A stretch of 30,537 bases of DNA from a virus, in IMG/VR virus record IMGVR_UViG_3300025120_000319, positions 1-30,537 of that record, one strand, 5' to 3'. Below the pieces are notes generated by a model. It saw only the letters and a list, made by a program, of their open reading frames with translations. It searched no databases and was not told the origin of the DNA. The position numbers and the translations under genes were made by a program. Positions 8,598 to 16,071 of this stretch are shown piece by piece; the stretch's first letter is position 1; each line of letters opens with the position of its first letter.

Positions 8598-9355
8598 ACT
8601 ATATCAACCTCGTTACTTGCTATGCCTGCACCGTAAGTTGTGTTCTGCATATAGTCATTTAGAACATCTCCAGGCTTTGTCATTGTATTTGTCAATTTGA
8701 ATGTAATGTTAGAGCCAACTGTGGTTAATTTTTGTGTCTTGTTATATTCTAGTCTAACTAATGCAAACACTAAGCCGTTCATTGTATGACTGCTGGTCCA
8801 ACCTGGCATAAGTGAACTTGCTGATGTTGAATTGCCTGAAGTTTCACTTGTAAATGAAGTAGCATTATTACTGCCGTCATTGAAAGGATAAACTTTAATT
8901 AATCCGCTCCATACATTACTTGAGTTCCCGTCACTGTCGTAAATGTTTTCTACAGTAACGCCATCTGATTGAAAACCTAATCTAAATCCATCAATGTGAA
9001 CTTCGTTAAATGATATTGCACTTGCAGTCCCATCAATTAAATTGCCTGTCTTTTCGCACAACACAACAGCAACCCACATTGTTTTGTTGTCTGATGATAA
9101 CTGTGCATCAATAATCTTACCTGGCACAAATGCACTTCCGTATAATACAGGAACTTTGTGTTGCGTATCTGCTTGAAGTGTAACTGTAGTTCCTTTGTCT
9201 TGAATACCTTTGTTATCTTTGTTCATGCTTTTGTTAACACGATTCAAAGCGTATCCAAGCAAGGCAGTTCTTGCTAGAGTGTTGCCAATGCCGCTTCCGC
9301 CTAAGAAGCCTAAAGCACTTCTACCTATTCCTACTATGCTATCTAAGAAACTCAT
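8594..9355 (-). CDS. J-like tail tip protein, N-terminal part
   Basis: This protein of 253 residues has a short hydrophobic Gly-rich start (ALGFLGGSGIGNTLART). A J-like N-terminal domain follows: VPVLYGSAFVPGKIID, DNKTMWVAVVLCEKTG, MNGLVFALVRLEYN, KPGDVLNDYMQNTTYGAGIASNEVDIV. In intact J-like proteins the TRYGxGxxxxxID motif continues into an SxxxAxxYxD segment and then RFxxNGxxDTxxxxLDNI. Here the frame stops right after NEVDIV, and those next segments open the two following genes. Overlap with the next gene is TATGA and with the previous gene is TAATG, so all are probably translated by coupling. It would form the hub at the tail tip together with the gene at 4182-6056. Confidence 0.8.
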   Translation of the reverse strand: MSFLDSIVGIGRSALGFLGGSGIGNTLARTALLGYALNRVNKSMNKDNKGIQDKGTTVTLQADTQHKVPVLYGSAFVPGKIIDAQLSSDNKTMWVAVVLCEKTGNLIDGTASAISFNEVHIDGFRLGFQSDGVTVENIYDSDGNSSNVWSGLIKVYPFNDGSNNATSFTSETSGNSTSASSLMPGWTSSHTMNGLVFALVRLEYNKTQKLTTVGSNITFKLTNTMTKPGDVLNDYMQNTTYGAGIASNEVDIV

Positions 9356-9942
9356 TAAGGTGCTCCAAAATCAAATTTAGTGTCTTGAACTGTTGCTACT
9401 CTGTCCATTGACAAATCGCCTGAAGCAAAACTTTTTTGACTTGCACTATTTGTTTTTCTACCTGCTAATTTAGCCTCAAGTATACTAAAGTTATTAGTGC
9501 ATTCTAATAATAAATTTAAACTGCTAGAACGTTGTTCTACATCAAACTCTTCTTGAATACTAAAATTTACAACTCTACCTACAAAGTAACTTTGAGTTTC
9601 AATTAGTCCGTGGTTAACATTGTAGATGTTACGATAAATTTTAATGCCAGAGCCTTTAATTTTTGAATATATAATTTCTTCAACACTATCTGTAGGAATG
9701 CCACTTAGACTAACTGTAATAGAATCGCCACTTGGTCTTATTTCACTTGTTCTGCTTGTAATGTTTAATAATTTACCTAAAGGAGTATAGGTTTCGCTGT
9801 TGATGCTAGTAGCAGTATCTTCGTCAGTAAATCGCAACACTTGGCTAGTATAAGAACCACTGCTTGTAGTTCTATATTCAGCAACGTCTACTCTAACAAA
9901 TAAATTTGTTCTTATGCTCTGATATGCACTTAAATCTGCCAT
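9355..9942 (-). CDS. Distal tail / minor tail protein (lambda gpL-like position)
   Basis: This protein of 195 residues begins MADLSAYQSIRTNLFVRVDVAEY and has NFSIQEEFDVEQRSSSLNLLLECTNNFS and KLAGRKTNSASQKSF. DxAYIPLGKLLNIT-type text (SETYTPLGKLLNITSRTSEIRPSGDSITVSLSG) fits the DUF2163/gpL-like proteins that join the tape measure end to the tip. It lies between the gpM-like gene and the J-like N-terminus, as gpL does between M and J/K/I in lambda-type tails. GAGGT precedes ATG 9942. The C-terminal cysteine cluster of classic gpL is absent, so the assignment is by position and overall shape. Confidence 0.65.
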   Translation of the reverse strand: MADLSAYQSIRTNLFVRVDVAEYRTTSSGSYTSQVLRFTDEDTATSINSETYTPLGKLLNITSRTSEIRPSGDSITVSLSGIPTDSVEEIIYSKIKGSGIKIYRNIYNVNHGLIETQSYFVGRVVNFSIQEEFDVEQRSSSLNLLLECTNNFSILEAKLAGRKTNSASQKSFASGDLSMDRVATVQDTKFDFGAP

Positions 9943-9945
9943 CTA

Positions 9946-10323
9946 TTAAACCTCTACAAATATGAACGGTCCTGCCCATCTTACTTGATCGTAACCAAAT
10001 ACTTCCCACTCTGGAAATGAAACACAAATAACACTATATGACTCTTCACTGCCTGGAGTTGAGTTTGAATAATACCAAGGGTGTTTAGCATATGTTATTG
10101 TAATTGTTCCTGCTGTATCTCTGTCTAGTGCTTCTAGTGCTTCAATGCTTACACGTTCCTGACTCCATTTAGGACCATCAGGTAGTTTAAGAGTAAAGAT
10201 CTTTTTAGGAGTGCCTCTACTTACACTTTTAACAACACCATTTCTTGTTTGTGTTTGTGCAACATTCTTTTTTCTATTAATGCTCATTGTTGTAGCATTA
10301 TCCATAACGTATTGAAAACTCAT
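9946..10323 (-). CDS. Minor tail protein (lambda gpM-like position)
   Basis: This protein of 125 residues is beta-rich: MSINRKKNVAQTQTRNGVVKSVSRG, FTLKLPDGPKWSQERVSIEALEALDRDTAGTI and an ending WAGPFIFVEV. It lies directly after the tape measure gene, where lambda-type phages carry the distal tail protein that caps the tube. Its ribosome site GGAGAT overlaps the TAG stop of the tape measure. It probably forms a ring between the tape measure end and the tip. No catalytic motif is seen. Confidence 0.6.
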   Translation of the reverse strand: MSFQYVMDNATTMSINRKKNVAQTQTRNGVVKSVSRGTPKKIFTLKLPDGPKWSQERVSIEALEALDRDTAGTITITYAKHPWYYSNSTPGSEESYSVICVSFPEWEVFGYDQVRWAGPFIFVEV

Positions 10324-10327
10324 CTAT

Positions 10328-12661
10328 CTATCTCCTTACCGGCACTTTGCGAGCACCTTGACTTGCAACAGCATGAATAAATCCAGGATCTCTTGCAACC
10401 ATTTGTTTGAAACTTGAAGCGTCTACTGCATTAATGTTATAAGTTACTGCACCGCCACCTCCCATTGGTGTTACTGTAGCAGGTCCTGACACTAACTCTG
10501 GTCCACGCTCTCCTACAACTCCAAATGAGCCTGCTGGTATCATTCCACCATTAGCAAAGAATCCTGCAAACAAACTACTTAGGCCTCCACCAGTTGAACT
10601 GCCTCCACCAAATGCACCAAATGTTTGTGCAATAACTTGTTGAATTTGTGAACGTAGTAACTGTTCTAGTATATCATTAATAAGACTTTTAAATTCAAAC
10701 TTACCTGTTTTAGCAAAGTTTACAATAGTATCTTCAATACCTTTAGTAGTTGTTTTAAATATCTTCTCTGCGGATTTAGCGGCATTGGTTGCATTGTCTT
10801 CAAAATCTTCAAATGCTCTTTTCCAACCAAAGCCAAATGTTCGTTGTGCATCACGTTGTTGTTTAGCAAGTTCAGTAAGTTTTTCAAATGTTTTTGTAGC
10901 ATGTTCTTCTAGAGTGTTTATTTCCGCCATATAGGCATCACTTGTGATTAACCCATCTTCCCATTTTTCTTTTACTTTTCTAATTGCTTCAACTAGGTCA
11001 TTATCAATTTGACTATTAATATCGGCAATTTCTATTTCAAATTTATTTAAACTTAACTTTTTTAATTCACTTTGTGCATCTCTAACACTTTTGTCCATGT
11101 CTGCAAAGAAGTCTCTGCGATTATTTAAAACATCTAATAAAGCAAGTTCTTTTTCTTGTTCTTCTCTATTTGCTTCACGCAATATAAGCATGTCTTTGAG
11201 ACCTTTACGTGATGTATTGTAAAGGTCTTCCATAGCCGCTAATTGTTTTTCAATTTCTGCAACTTGGACTTTTGATTCTTCAGTATCTTTAAGTTTTAAT
11301 TCTGTAAGGTCTTGTTGCAACGGACGAATTGCTTGATAATATCTTGTTGCAAATCTATTTAAATCCTGTTGTATGTTAGCCTGACTCTCAGTAAGTGTAA
11401 GCAATTCTCCTTCTGCATTAACAGCCGCCATTAAATCTTGAACACCCATTTTGTATTGATCAAAATAATTTATTGTGCTTCTTGTAATCTCTGCTTGATC
11501 ATTTTTTAGATCTGCTAACAAGTCACGGAACTTAGGAGCCGCTGGAGCAGTTGGATCTGCAGTTAACGGACCTACGTTGTCGCCTGCTGTTGATAATGCG
11601 TCTAATTCATCTTTTAATTCTGATACACTTTTAGCAGTTCCTGAAGTCATTTTTTCAATACTTACAACAACACCTGCCGCCGCGGCAACACCTGCGGCTA
11701 ATTTAATTAGACCAACACCTGTAACACCTTGTAATACTGCTCCTGCTACTGCAACACCACTTAATGCTTTACGCATTGAATTTAATGCACCAACTACTGC
11801 TAATATTTTACCAACAGCAAATGCCGCAAAAAACCCTGCTAAGAGTGCTGTTATGTATTTTAAATTATCTGCAATAAACCCTATTGCTGTGCCAATAGTT
11901 TCGCCCATCCATTTAAATAGTCCGGCGTTGGCATCAATAAAGCCACTTAGATTTCTAACTGCTCCTGCTAAGGCATCATTAAGTCCACCTTGGCCTATAA
12001 TGTCTGCCGCATTTCCTAGTGCGTCTTCTAAGTTTGAGAATGATTGACTTAGGTTGTTTGCTCTTGCCGCACTTGCTCCGCCAAAGGCTTCTTCCATGCC
12101 TTCTTCTAGTGCACCTAATATAATAGCGGCACCTTCAGCAGTTTGTCCAAGTTTAGATATTTCTAATCTGTTAATTCCTAATTTTTCACTTAGGATGGTG
12201 AATACAGGAATACCTCTATCACCTAGTCTGTTTAATTCTTCTAGTCCTAATCCACCAGCACTTGTTCTAGCATATAAGTCTGTGATAGCCTGTAAGGCTC
12301 CAACTGCATCTGCTGATACACTTGATACGTCTGCAAATAATTGTAACTGTTTAATAGTTGGTTCAAGACCAGCCGCTTTTAATTTAATAACTGAAGCAGT
12401 TAAGTCTTCAACTGTAAAGATACTTTGTGTGGCAAACGTTTTAATTTGTTCAAATGCCTGAGCACCTACTTCAACGTCTTTAAATAGAATACCTAGTGTT
12501 GTTCTTAAGTCTTGGAATCTAGCACTAATATCTGTAACTGCTCTAAATGTAAGAGCACTACCAACTGTTGCCGCAACACTTAAAATTGCACCTTGAAGTC
12601 CTTTAAGACTTTGTTGTGCTCCTTTAGTATCTACTGCTACGTTGTATCTTAAATCAGCCAT
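10328..12661 (-). CDS. Tail tape measure protein
   Basis: This protein has 777 residues and sets tail length; at about 1.5 angstrom per residue it suggests a tail near 115 nm (inference). The N-terminal 220 residues match lambda-type tape measures: TVGSALTFRAVTDISARFQDLRTTL, VEVGAQAFEQIKTFA, LNRLGDRGIPVFTILSEKLG, LSQSFSNLEDALGNAADIIG. Hydrophobic segments at about 250-335 may enter the host membrane. A long coiled coil spans about 385-640. Near the C-terminus is GMIPAGSFGVVGERGPELVSGPATVTPM, a hallmark of phage tape measures. AAGGAAA precedes ATG 12661. It follows the frameshifted chaperone gene, the standard tail order. I see no peptidase domain in it. Confidence 0.93.
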   Translation of the reverse strand: MADLRYNVAVDTKGAQQSLKGLQGAILSVAATVGSALTFRAVTDISARFQDLRTTLGILFKDVEVGAQAFEQIKTFATQSIFTVEDLTASVIKLKAAGLEPTIKQLQLFADVSSVSADAVGALQAITDLYARTSAGGLGLEELNRLGDRGIPVFTILSEKLGINRLEISKLGQTAEGAAIILGALEEGMEEAFGGASAARANNLSQSFSNLEDALGNAADIIGQGGLNDALAGAVRNLSGFIDANAGLFKWMGETIGTAIGFIADNLKYITALLAGFFAAFAVGKILAVVGALNSMRKALSGVAVAGAVLQGVTGVGLIKLAAGVAAAAGVVVSIEKMTSGTAKSVSELKDELDALSTAGDNVGPLTADPTAPAAPKFRDLLADLKNDQAEITRSTINYFDQYKMGVQDLMAAVNAEGELLTLTESQANIQQDLNRFATRYYQAIRPLQQDLTELKLKDTEESKVQVAEIEKQLAAMEDLYNTSRKGLKDMLILREANREEQEKELALLDVLNNRRDFFADMDKSVRDAQSELKKLSLNKFEIEIADINSQIDNDLVEAIRKVKEKWEDGLITSDAYMAEINTLEEHATKTFEKLTELAKQQRDAQRTFGFGWKRAFEDFEDNATNAAKSAEKIFKTTTKGIEDTIVNFAKTGKFEFKSLINDILEQLLRSQIQQVIAQTFGAFGGGSSTGGGLSSLFAGFFANGGMIPAGSFGVVGERGPELVSGPATVTPMGGGGAVTYNINAVDASSFKQMVARDPGFIHAVASQGARKVPVRR

Positions 12662-12662
12662 A

Positions 12663-12953
12663 TTATTTCCTTAATATTTTAGACGGAATTAATTTTCTTA
12701 TATAATTCTCTGTCGGTTTACTCATGCCATTAAGGGCCTGTTGGCTTCTGCCTTGGTCTAAAGGAACTGCGTAATTGTAATTGGCTTTGATTTTATTACC
12801 TTGTAATCTAGTTCTACGTCTTGCATTTCCACTTGCTATAGGAGTTATGCTACGCCAGAATTTATGTGCATCGCTTGGCAATTTGTTAAACTTTGCAACA
12901 ATTTTGCCAATGCTTGGACCCATTCTGTTTTTACTAATAGTAATTTTACTCAT
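12663..12953 (-). CDS. Small tail assembly or completion protein
   Basis: This protein of 96 residues is strongly basic, with motif GNARRRTRLQGNKIKANYNYAVPLDQGRSQQALNGMS followed by KPTENYIRKLIP. This resembles the HK97 gp10-like group of neck or tail-completion proteins, in which an arginine-rich strand is followed by Y-A-x-x-L-D-x-G-x-S. It overlaps the end of the frameshifted chaperone frame by 8 bases and precedes the tape measure. Its position inside the tail block is unusual for a neck protein. Confidence 0.6.
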   Translation of the reverse strand: MSKITISKNRMGPSIGKIVAKFNKLPSDAHKFWRSITPIASGNARRRTRLQGNKIKANYNYAVPLDQGRSQQALNGMSKPTENYIRKLIPSKILRK

Positions 12954-13514
12954 GTTTACCCTTTACGTTTGAAACCATTTGTTGTAGTTGTTCTGTTGAA
13001 TAACCATGATCAACAACATTCTCCAATTTAGTTCCTTCTTTACCTTTTTTATTTAGATATATTTCGTATGCCAATGCTAAGTTTGCACAACGCATATCTA
13101 AACTATCCCCCAACCTCATAACACCTGACGGCATTACACCGTATCTACGAGCAACAGCATCAAGTATCAATAAGTTAGATACTTCGGGTGTTAGATCTTG
13201 GAAGTTGGGGTCACGAAGTTTCCCAACGCAATTACCGTCTTTTCAACTGCCTTGATCATAATATCGTTTGGAAGAATTTTACCATTCTTAAGAACTTTAT
13301 TTCCCTTTTCATCAAGGATAAGTTCCTTCATTGTGGCAACGACATCACCAATATTCTGTTGTCCTTCTAGATTTGCCAACGACATAAACGTTGCCATATC
13401 TACTCGGTCGTATACCCAAAACTCAATAATTTCGCCATAGGTTTTTACCATAGACTCGTCATCTATTACAATTTTTGTAAGTTTGGGTTCTTTTGCTAGT
13501 GTTTCTAATTTCAT
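12946..13514 (-). CDS. Tail assembly chaperone, -1 frameshift product (lambda gpGT-like)
   Basis: The upstream frame (13514-13191) and a second open frame with no good start of its own (ending at 12946) are joined by a canonical slippery heptamer GGGAAAC at 13218-13224, in the right phase (TTG GGA AAC). A -1 slip gives residues 1-99, then LRDPNFQDLTPEVSNLLILDA and on to GKHE, 189 residues in all. The second part (RRYGVMPSGVMRLGDSLDMRCANLALAYE) has the look of the T domain of lambda-like gpGT. It would coat the tape measure and recruit tail-tube subunits. The place between tube and tape measure genes is where this frameshift is found in most siphoviruses. Confidence 0.88.
13191..13514 (-). CDS. 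Tail assembly chaperone, short form (lambda gpG-like)
   Basis: This protein has 107 residues, from MKLETLAKEPKLTKI to NFVTPTSKI, made when ribosomes do not slip. It has a central stretch YGEIIEFWVYDRVDMATFMSLANLEGQQ and a helical second half typical of small tail chaperones. ATG 13514 follows GGAGATTAACAG. The ratio of this form to the frameshifted form normally matters for tail assembly. It is not expected in the virion. Confidence 0.85.
   Translation of the reverse strand: MKLETLAKEPKLTKIVIDDESMVKTYGEIIEFWVYDRVDMATFMSLANLEGQQNIGDVVATMKELILDEKGNKVLKNGKILPNDIMIKAVEKTVIALGNFVTPTSKI
13218..13224 (-). promoter_or_regulatory. Slippery site GGGAAAC for -1 programmed frameshift
   Basis: On the minus strand the heptamer reads G GGA AAC in the frame of the short chaperone. 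It has the X XXY YYZ form and differs by one base from the lambda G-T site (GGGAAAG). The 0 frame stops 9 codons later, at 13191-13193, while the -1 frame stays open to 12946. Confidence 0.88.
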
Positions 13515-13517
13515 CTG

Positions 13518-13691
13518 TTAATCTCCATTTCTATCAATCAGTTTGTGTGTTAGCATAACAACAAACTTTAGCCGAGTTGCGGCTTTTTTAATGTCTGCTT
13601 CAGCACACTTTAATTCATTAGTTGCTTTGGCAGTTTCTGCTTGTATACTTTGAACAAGTTCTTTGTTCGTCTTTTGATCTATTACATCCAT
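13518..13691 (-). CDS. Small helical protein between tube and chaperone genes
   Basis: This protein has 57 residues from ATG 13691 (MDVIDQKTNKELVQS); a GTG at 13706 would add five residues. It is mostly helical and charged (ETAKATNELKCAEADIKKAATRL) and ends LIDRNGD. A TAAATACA box at 13708-13715 lies just upstream, so this gene could start a transcript for the chaperone and tape measure genes. Its last codons contain the ribosome site of the chaperone gene, so translation may be coupled. I do not recognise a family. Confidence 0.55.
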   Translation of the reverse strand: MDVIDQKTNKELVQSIQAETAKATNELKCAEADIKKAATRLKFVVMLTHKLIDRNGD

Positions 13692-13707
13692 ATATCTATA
13701 TCTCACT

Positions 13708-13715
13708 TGTATTTA
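13708..13715 (-). promoter_or_regulatory. TAAATACA box after the tube gene
   Basis: On the minus strand CTAAATACAAGT lies 17 bases upstream of ATG 13691 and just after the strong hairpin that follows the tail tube gene. Eleven bases match the box at 16831. Confidence 0.4.
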
Positions 13716-13720
13716 GTAGT

Positions 13721-13772
13721 TTAAGGAATATAGGGGGGCGAACCCCCCTATACTGCCCTCACCCTTCCTTAA
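13721..13772 (-). terminator. Strong nested hairpin after the tail tube gene
   Basis: A 10-bp stem (TATAGGGGGG / CCCCCCTATA, 13729-13752) closes a TTCG loop on the minus strand. A further 8-bp arm pair (TTAAGGAA 13721-13728 / TTCCTTAA 13765-13772) brackets it. There is no long U tract, so it may protect the 3' end of the abundant tube mRNA or end only part of transcription. Confidence 0.6.
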
Positions 13773-13780
13773 TATTGCTA

Positions 13781-14257
13781 TTAAGAAACTGTGTATTCAC
13801 CGTCAACAGTGACTGTGATTGGTGTTACCCAAACTGGTGCATCTGCTGAAACAGTAGGTGCAAGACCAGTAATATAACCACTGCCTGAAATAGTTTTACC
13901 TGTTGCGCCACCATCAGTGTCACCTAGATATAAACTAAAACCAACTTTGGTTTTATCTTTTGAAAGACCAAAGATTCCTGAAAGTGCCGCTGTGTTGGCA
14001 CTTGCAGTTGCGTCTCCAAAAAACGTAGTCTGTTCTAATACCAAGTTCATACTTATACTATTAGTAGACGTTGTAGCAATTTGTTGCTTCGCTGTGCTAT
14101 CTAATTGAGTCCAAGTAAAAACATCATTGGCATTGTTTACAGTTACGTCCTGCAATGCAGGTATTGTTAGCCCAGAATCAGATCCGTTCGATGCAACATC
14201 TAGTGATAGTGTTGCTTGAACGCCGCTGACGCCTGGTGCTGGATAAATGTAAGCCAT
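13781..14257 (-). CDS. Major tail tube protein
   Basis: This protein of 158 residues is rich in Ser/Thr/Ala and beta strands. It begins MAYIYPAPGVSGVQATLSLDVASNG and contains LDSTAKQQIATTSTNSISMNLVLEQ, then FGLSKDKTKVGFSLYLGDT and a C-terminal APVWVTPITVTVDGEYTVS. This shape matches lambda gpV-like tube proteins without an added Ig domain. The strong AAAAAGGAG site and the stable hairpin after the gene fit high expression. It lies after the connector genes and before the chaperone pair, the usual place. It would stack as hexameric rings around the tape measure. Confidence 0.82.
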   Translation of the reverse strand: MAYIYPAPGVSGVQATLSLDVASNGSDSGLTIPALQDVTVNNANDVFTWTQLDSTAKQQIATTSTNSISMNLVLEQTTFFGDATASANTAALSGIFGLSKDKTKVGFSLYLGDTDGGATGKTISGSGYITGLAPTVSADAPVWVTPITVTVDGEYTVS

Positions 14258-14272
14258 TCGTTTTTCTCCTTT

Positions 14273-14665
14273 TTAGATTACTTTATTAAACCGTATTTCC
14301 ATTGAATTAACTATTAAATCACCTTGATACTCAGTTGAAGCATCTAACTCCCTACGGTGTATACCCGCTATGGTTGTTATGTTTTTTGCTTTTCTTAAGT
14401 CGGCGACTAATGTATCGTAATTCGCTGGTAGTTGCTTTGCGTCTGCTGAAAAGTAGATACTAACTGAAGTAACTTCGCTATCAATGATAGGTCCATCTAA
14501 TGCACTAACAAGAGGTTCTGTAACTACTTGTTCTCCATCTACATAAATCTTTTTAGGATTACTTAGATAAAGTGCATTCCCACTTACATCGTATGGCATA
14601 TCATCTGAAACTGTAAAAGTTCCTAAGGATAGTCCGTTGATGTAATTAAGTATCTGACTTCGCAT
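14273..14665 (-). CDS. Probable tail terminator / neck protein
   Basis: This protein of 130 residues starts MRSQILNYINGLSLGTFTVSDDMP and ends with EYQGDLIVNSMEIRFNKVI. The alternation of a first helix, a strand with YVDGEQVVTEP and a C-terminal strand fits lambda gpU-like tail terminators. It is placed exactly before the tube gene and overlaps the previous gene as TAATG. It would cap the tail tube and join it to the head. The identification rests on size and place. Confidence 0.62.
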   Translation of the reverse strand: MRSQILNYINGLSLGTFTVSDDMPYDVSGNALYLSNPKKIYVDGEQVVTEPLVSALDGPIIDSEVTSVSIYFSADAKQLPANYDTLVADLRKAKNITTIAGIHRRELDASTEYQGDLIVNSMEIRFNKVI

Positions 14666-15174
14666 TATCTGACCCTCTTCAAGTTAACTTGTCCAGGTGA
14701 TTTCTCTGAGGATTCAACGGTATTGTCTCCATCAAAGTCATACCAATCACCAGCCGTGATCAATTCTCCAAACAACGATTCTGCTTTGTTTTTGTAATAA
14801 CCCATCTTTTGTCTTTCTGCATTGTCTTCGTTTCCAAAGTCTGCAACAATAGGTAGGATATACTCTGCTAACCCTTCGTAGATTGCCAGGTCCTTAAAGT
14901 CGTTTAACCGTGCTTTAATTTTATCTGGATCTACTGCTGGGATATCAGCAACAGTATTGTATGCTATTGAATTGTCACGTCTGATGTAGTATGATTTCCA
15001 CCATGAACTTGAGCGAACCTTTGAAAGAATTCGCTCAGTTGCTCTAATAAGACCATCTTCTACGACGTCATCAGTTAGTCCTTCGTTTGAATTAAAAATG
15101 CGTTGGTCTTTCGACACTACATCATTAAAATCAGCAAAACTAATAGTGATATTATTTTCTATTATGAAGGACAT
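14665..15174 (-). CDS. Head-tail connector / adaptor protein
   Basis: This protein of 169 residues follows the capsid gene. It has SFADFNDVVSKDQRIFN, TDDVVEDGLIRATERILSKVRSSSWWKSYY, then a helical body and a charged C-terminus (EKSPGQVNLKRVR). A small mostly helical protein with DxxxxxxLIRATERI directly after the capsid gene fits the gp6/gp15-like adaptors that bind under the portal. GAGGAG precedes ATG 15174. Confidence 0.65.
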   Translation of the reverse strand: MSFIIENNITISFADFNDVVSKDQRIFNSNEGLTDDVVEDGLIRATERILSKVRSSSWWKSYYIRRDNSIAYNTVADIPAVDPDKIKARLNDFKDLAIYEGLAEYILPIVADFGNEDNAERQKMGYYKNKAESLFGELITAGDWYDFDGDNTVESSEKSPGQVNLKRVR

Positions 15175-15189
15175 CTACTAACTCCTCGC

Positions 15190-16044
15190 TTAGTCTGTTG
15201 CTGAACCAACAAGTTTCACAGCATGTGAAGCCTGAAGAATCGCTTGACCTACGTCTACGCTCATCATAATGTCTGTTGATCTAGCCGCGGCTTTATCTTC
15301 AGTTTTCATTTTGATGCCACCACGCATTGCGTGACCTAAAGCAGTTGGTGCAAATACAGCACCTACCATGTTTAATTCAGAATCAGCATCTGTATCTAAA
15401 TCAGATTTAACTAATGCACTTTCATAGATTGAACATCCACCAAGCATACCAATGAAACCTCTTTCAAGGATACCAGCACCATAGTTGTTAGCAGTAGCAA
15501 CTGTGCCGCCTGCGTTGTATAATGCTTTTTTCATTTGAAGTGCTTGTCTTGGACCAACTACAGCCGCTAAAGGACCAGTAATTTTGTTGCCTCTAAGAGT
15601 TGCAATCGCTTCCATGATTCCGTCTACAGTAATTGCAGAGTCTTCAGTTCCTACTGACTGTGAAATAGAATTGAAAAGTGCGAACACTTTTGAGTCCATT
15701 TTTTCAGCAATAGCACGACCTGCTTGAGCACCTAAGTCAGCGATAACGTCACGCTGTGCTGTGTCTCTCAAGAAGTCAGTTACTTGGAAGTATGTTCCAA
15801 CTTCACCAAGTTCAATTGATGCAGTTGTTGTGTTTGTATCAGCCGCAGATGGCGCTGTGCCTTCTGTTAGGTCAATAGCCGCTACAGCAGAATATACTGG
15901 AACGTTGATTATTTTGCCTGAGTTACTAGGCATGTCGAAAACAGTTACTAACTGTCTCGCGATGCTTGATTCATACGCCGCAAATTGAGCGTCACCAAGT
16001 AAAGCGGTAAACAGTTCACTGTTGATAGTTGTGTTGTTAGCCAT
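15190..16044 (-). CDS. Major capsid protein
   Basis: This protein has 284 residues and is predicted to have the HK97 fold. It starts MANNTTINSELFTALLGDAQFAAYE and has an N-arm to P-domain run (DMPSNSGKIINVPVYS, GTAPSAADTNTTTASIELGEVGTYFQVTDFL), spine-helix text (ADLGAQAGRAIAEKMDSKVF), and later PLAAVVGPRQALQMKKALYN and GFIGMLGGCSIYES. No cleaved delta domain is seen in it, and a separate scaffold gene lies just before it. AAGGAGAT precedes ATG 16044. It is short for the fold, which suits a small head holding about 29-30 kb. Confidence 0.85.
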   Translation of the reverse strand: MANNTTINSELFTALLGDAQFAAYESSIARQLVTVFDMPSNSGKIINVPVYSAVAAIDLTEGTAPSAADTNTTTASIELGEVGTYFQVTDFLRDTAQRDVIADLGAQAGRAIAEKMDSKVFALFNSISQSVGTEDSAITVDGIMEAIATLRGNKITGPLAAVVGPRQALQMKKALYNAGGTVATANNYGAGILERGFIGMLGGCSIYESALVKSDLDTDADSELNMVGAVFAPTALGHAMRGGIKMKTEDKAAARSTDIMMSVDVGQAILQASHAVKLVGSATD

Positions 16045-16071
16045 TTCTTTATCTCCTTAAAAATGTTGGCA

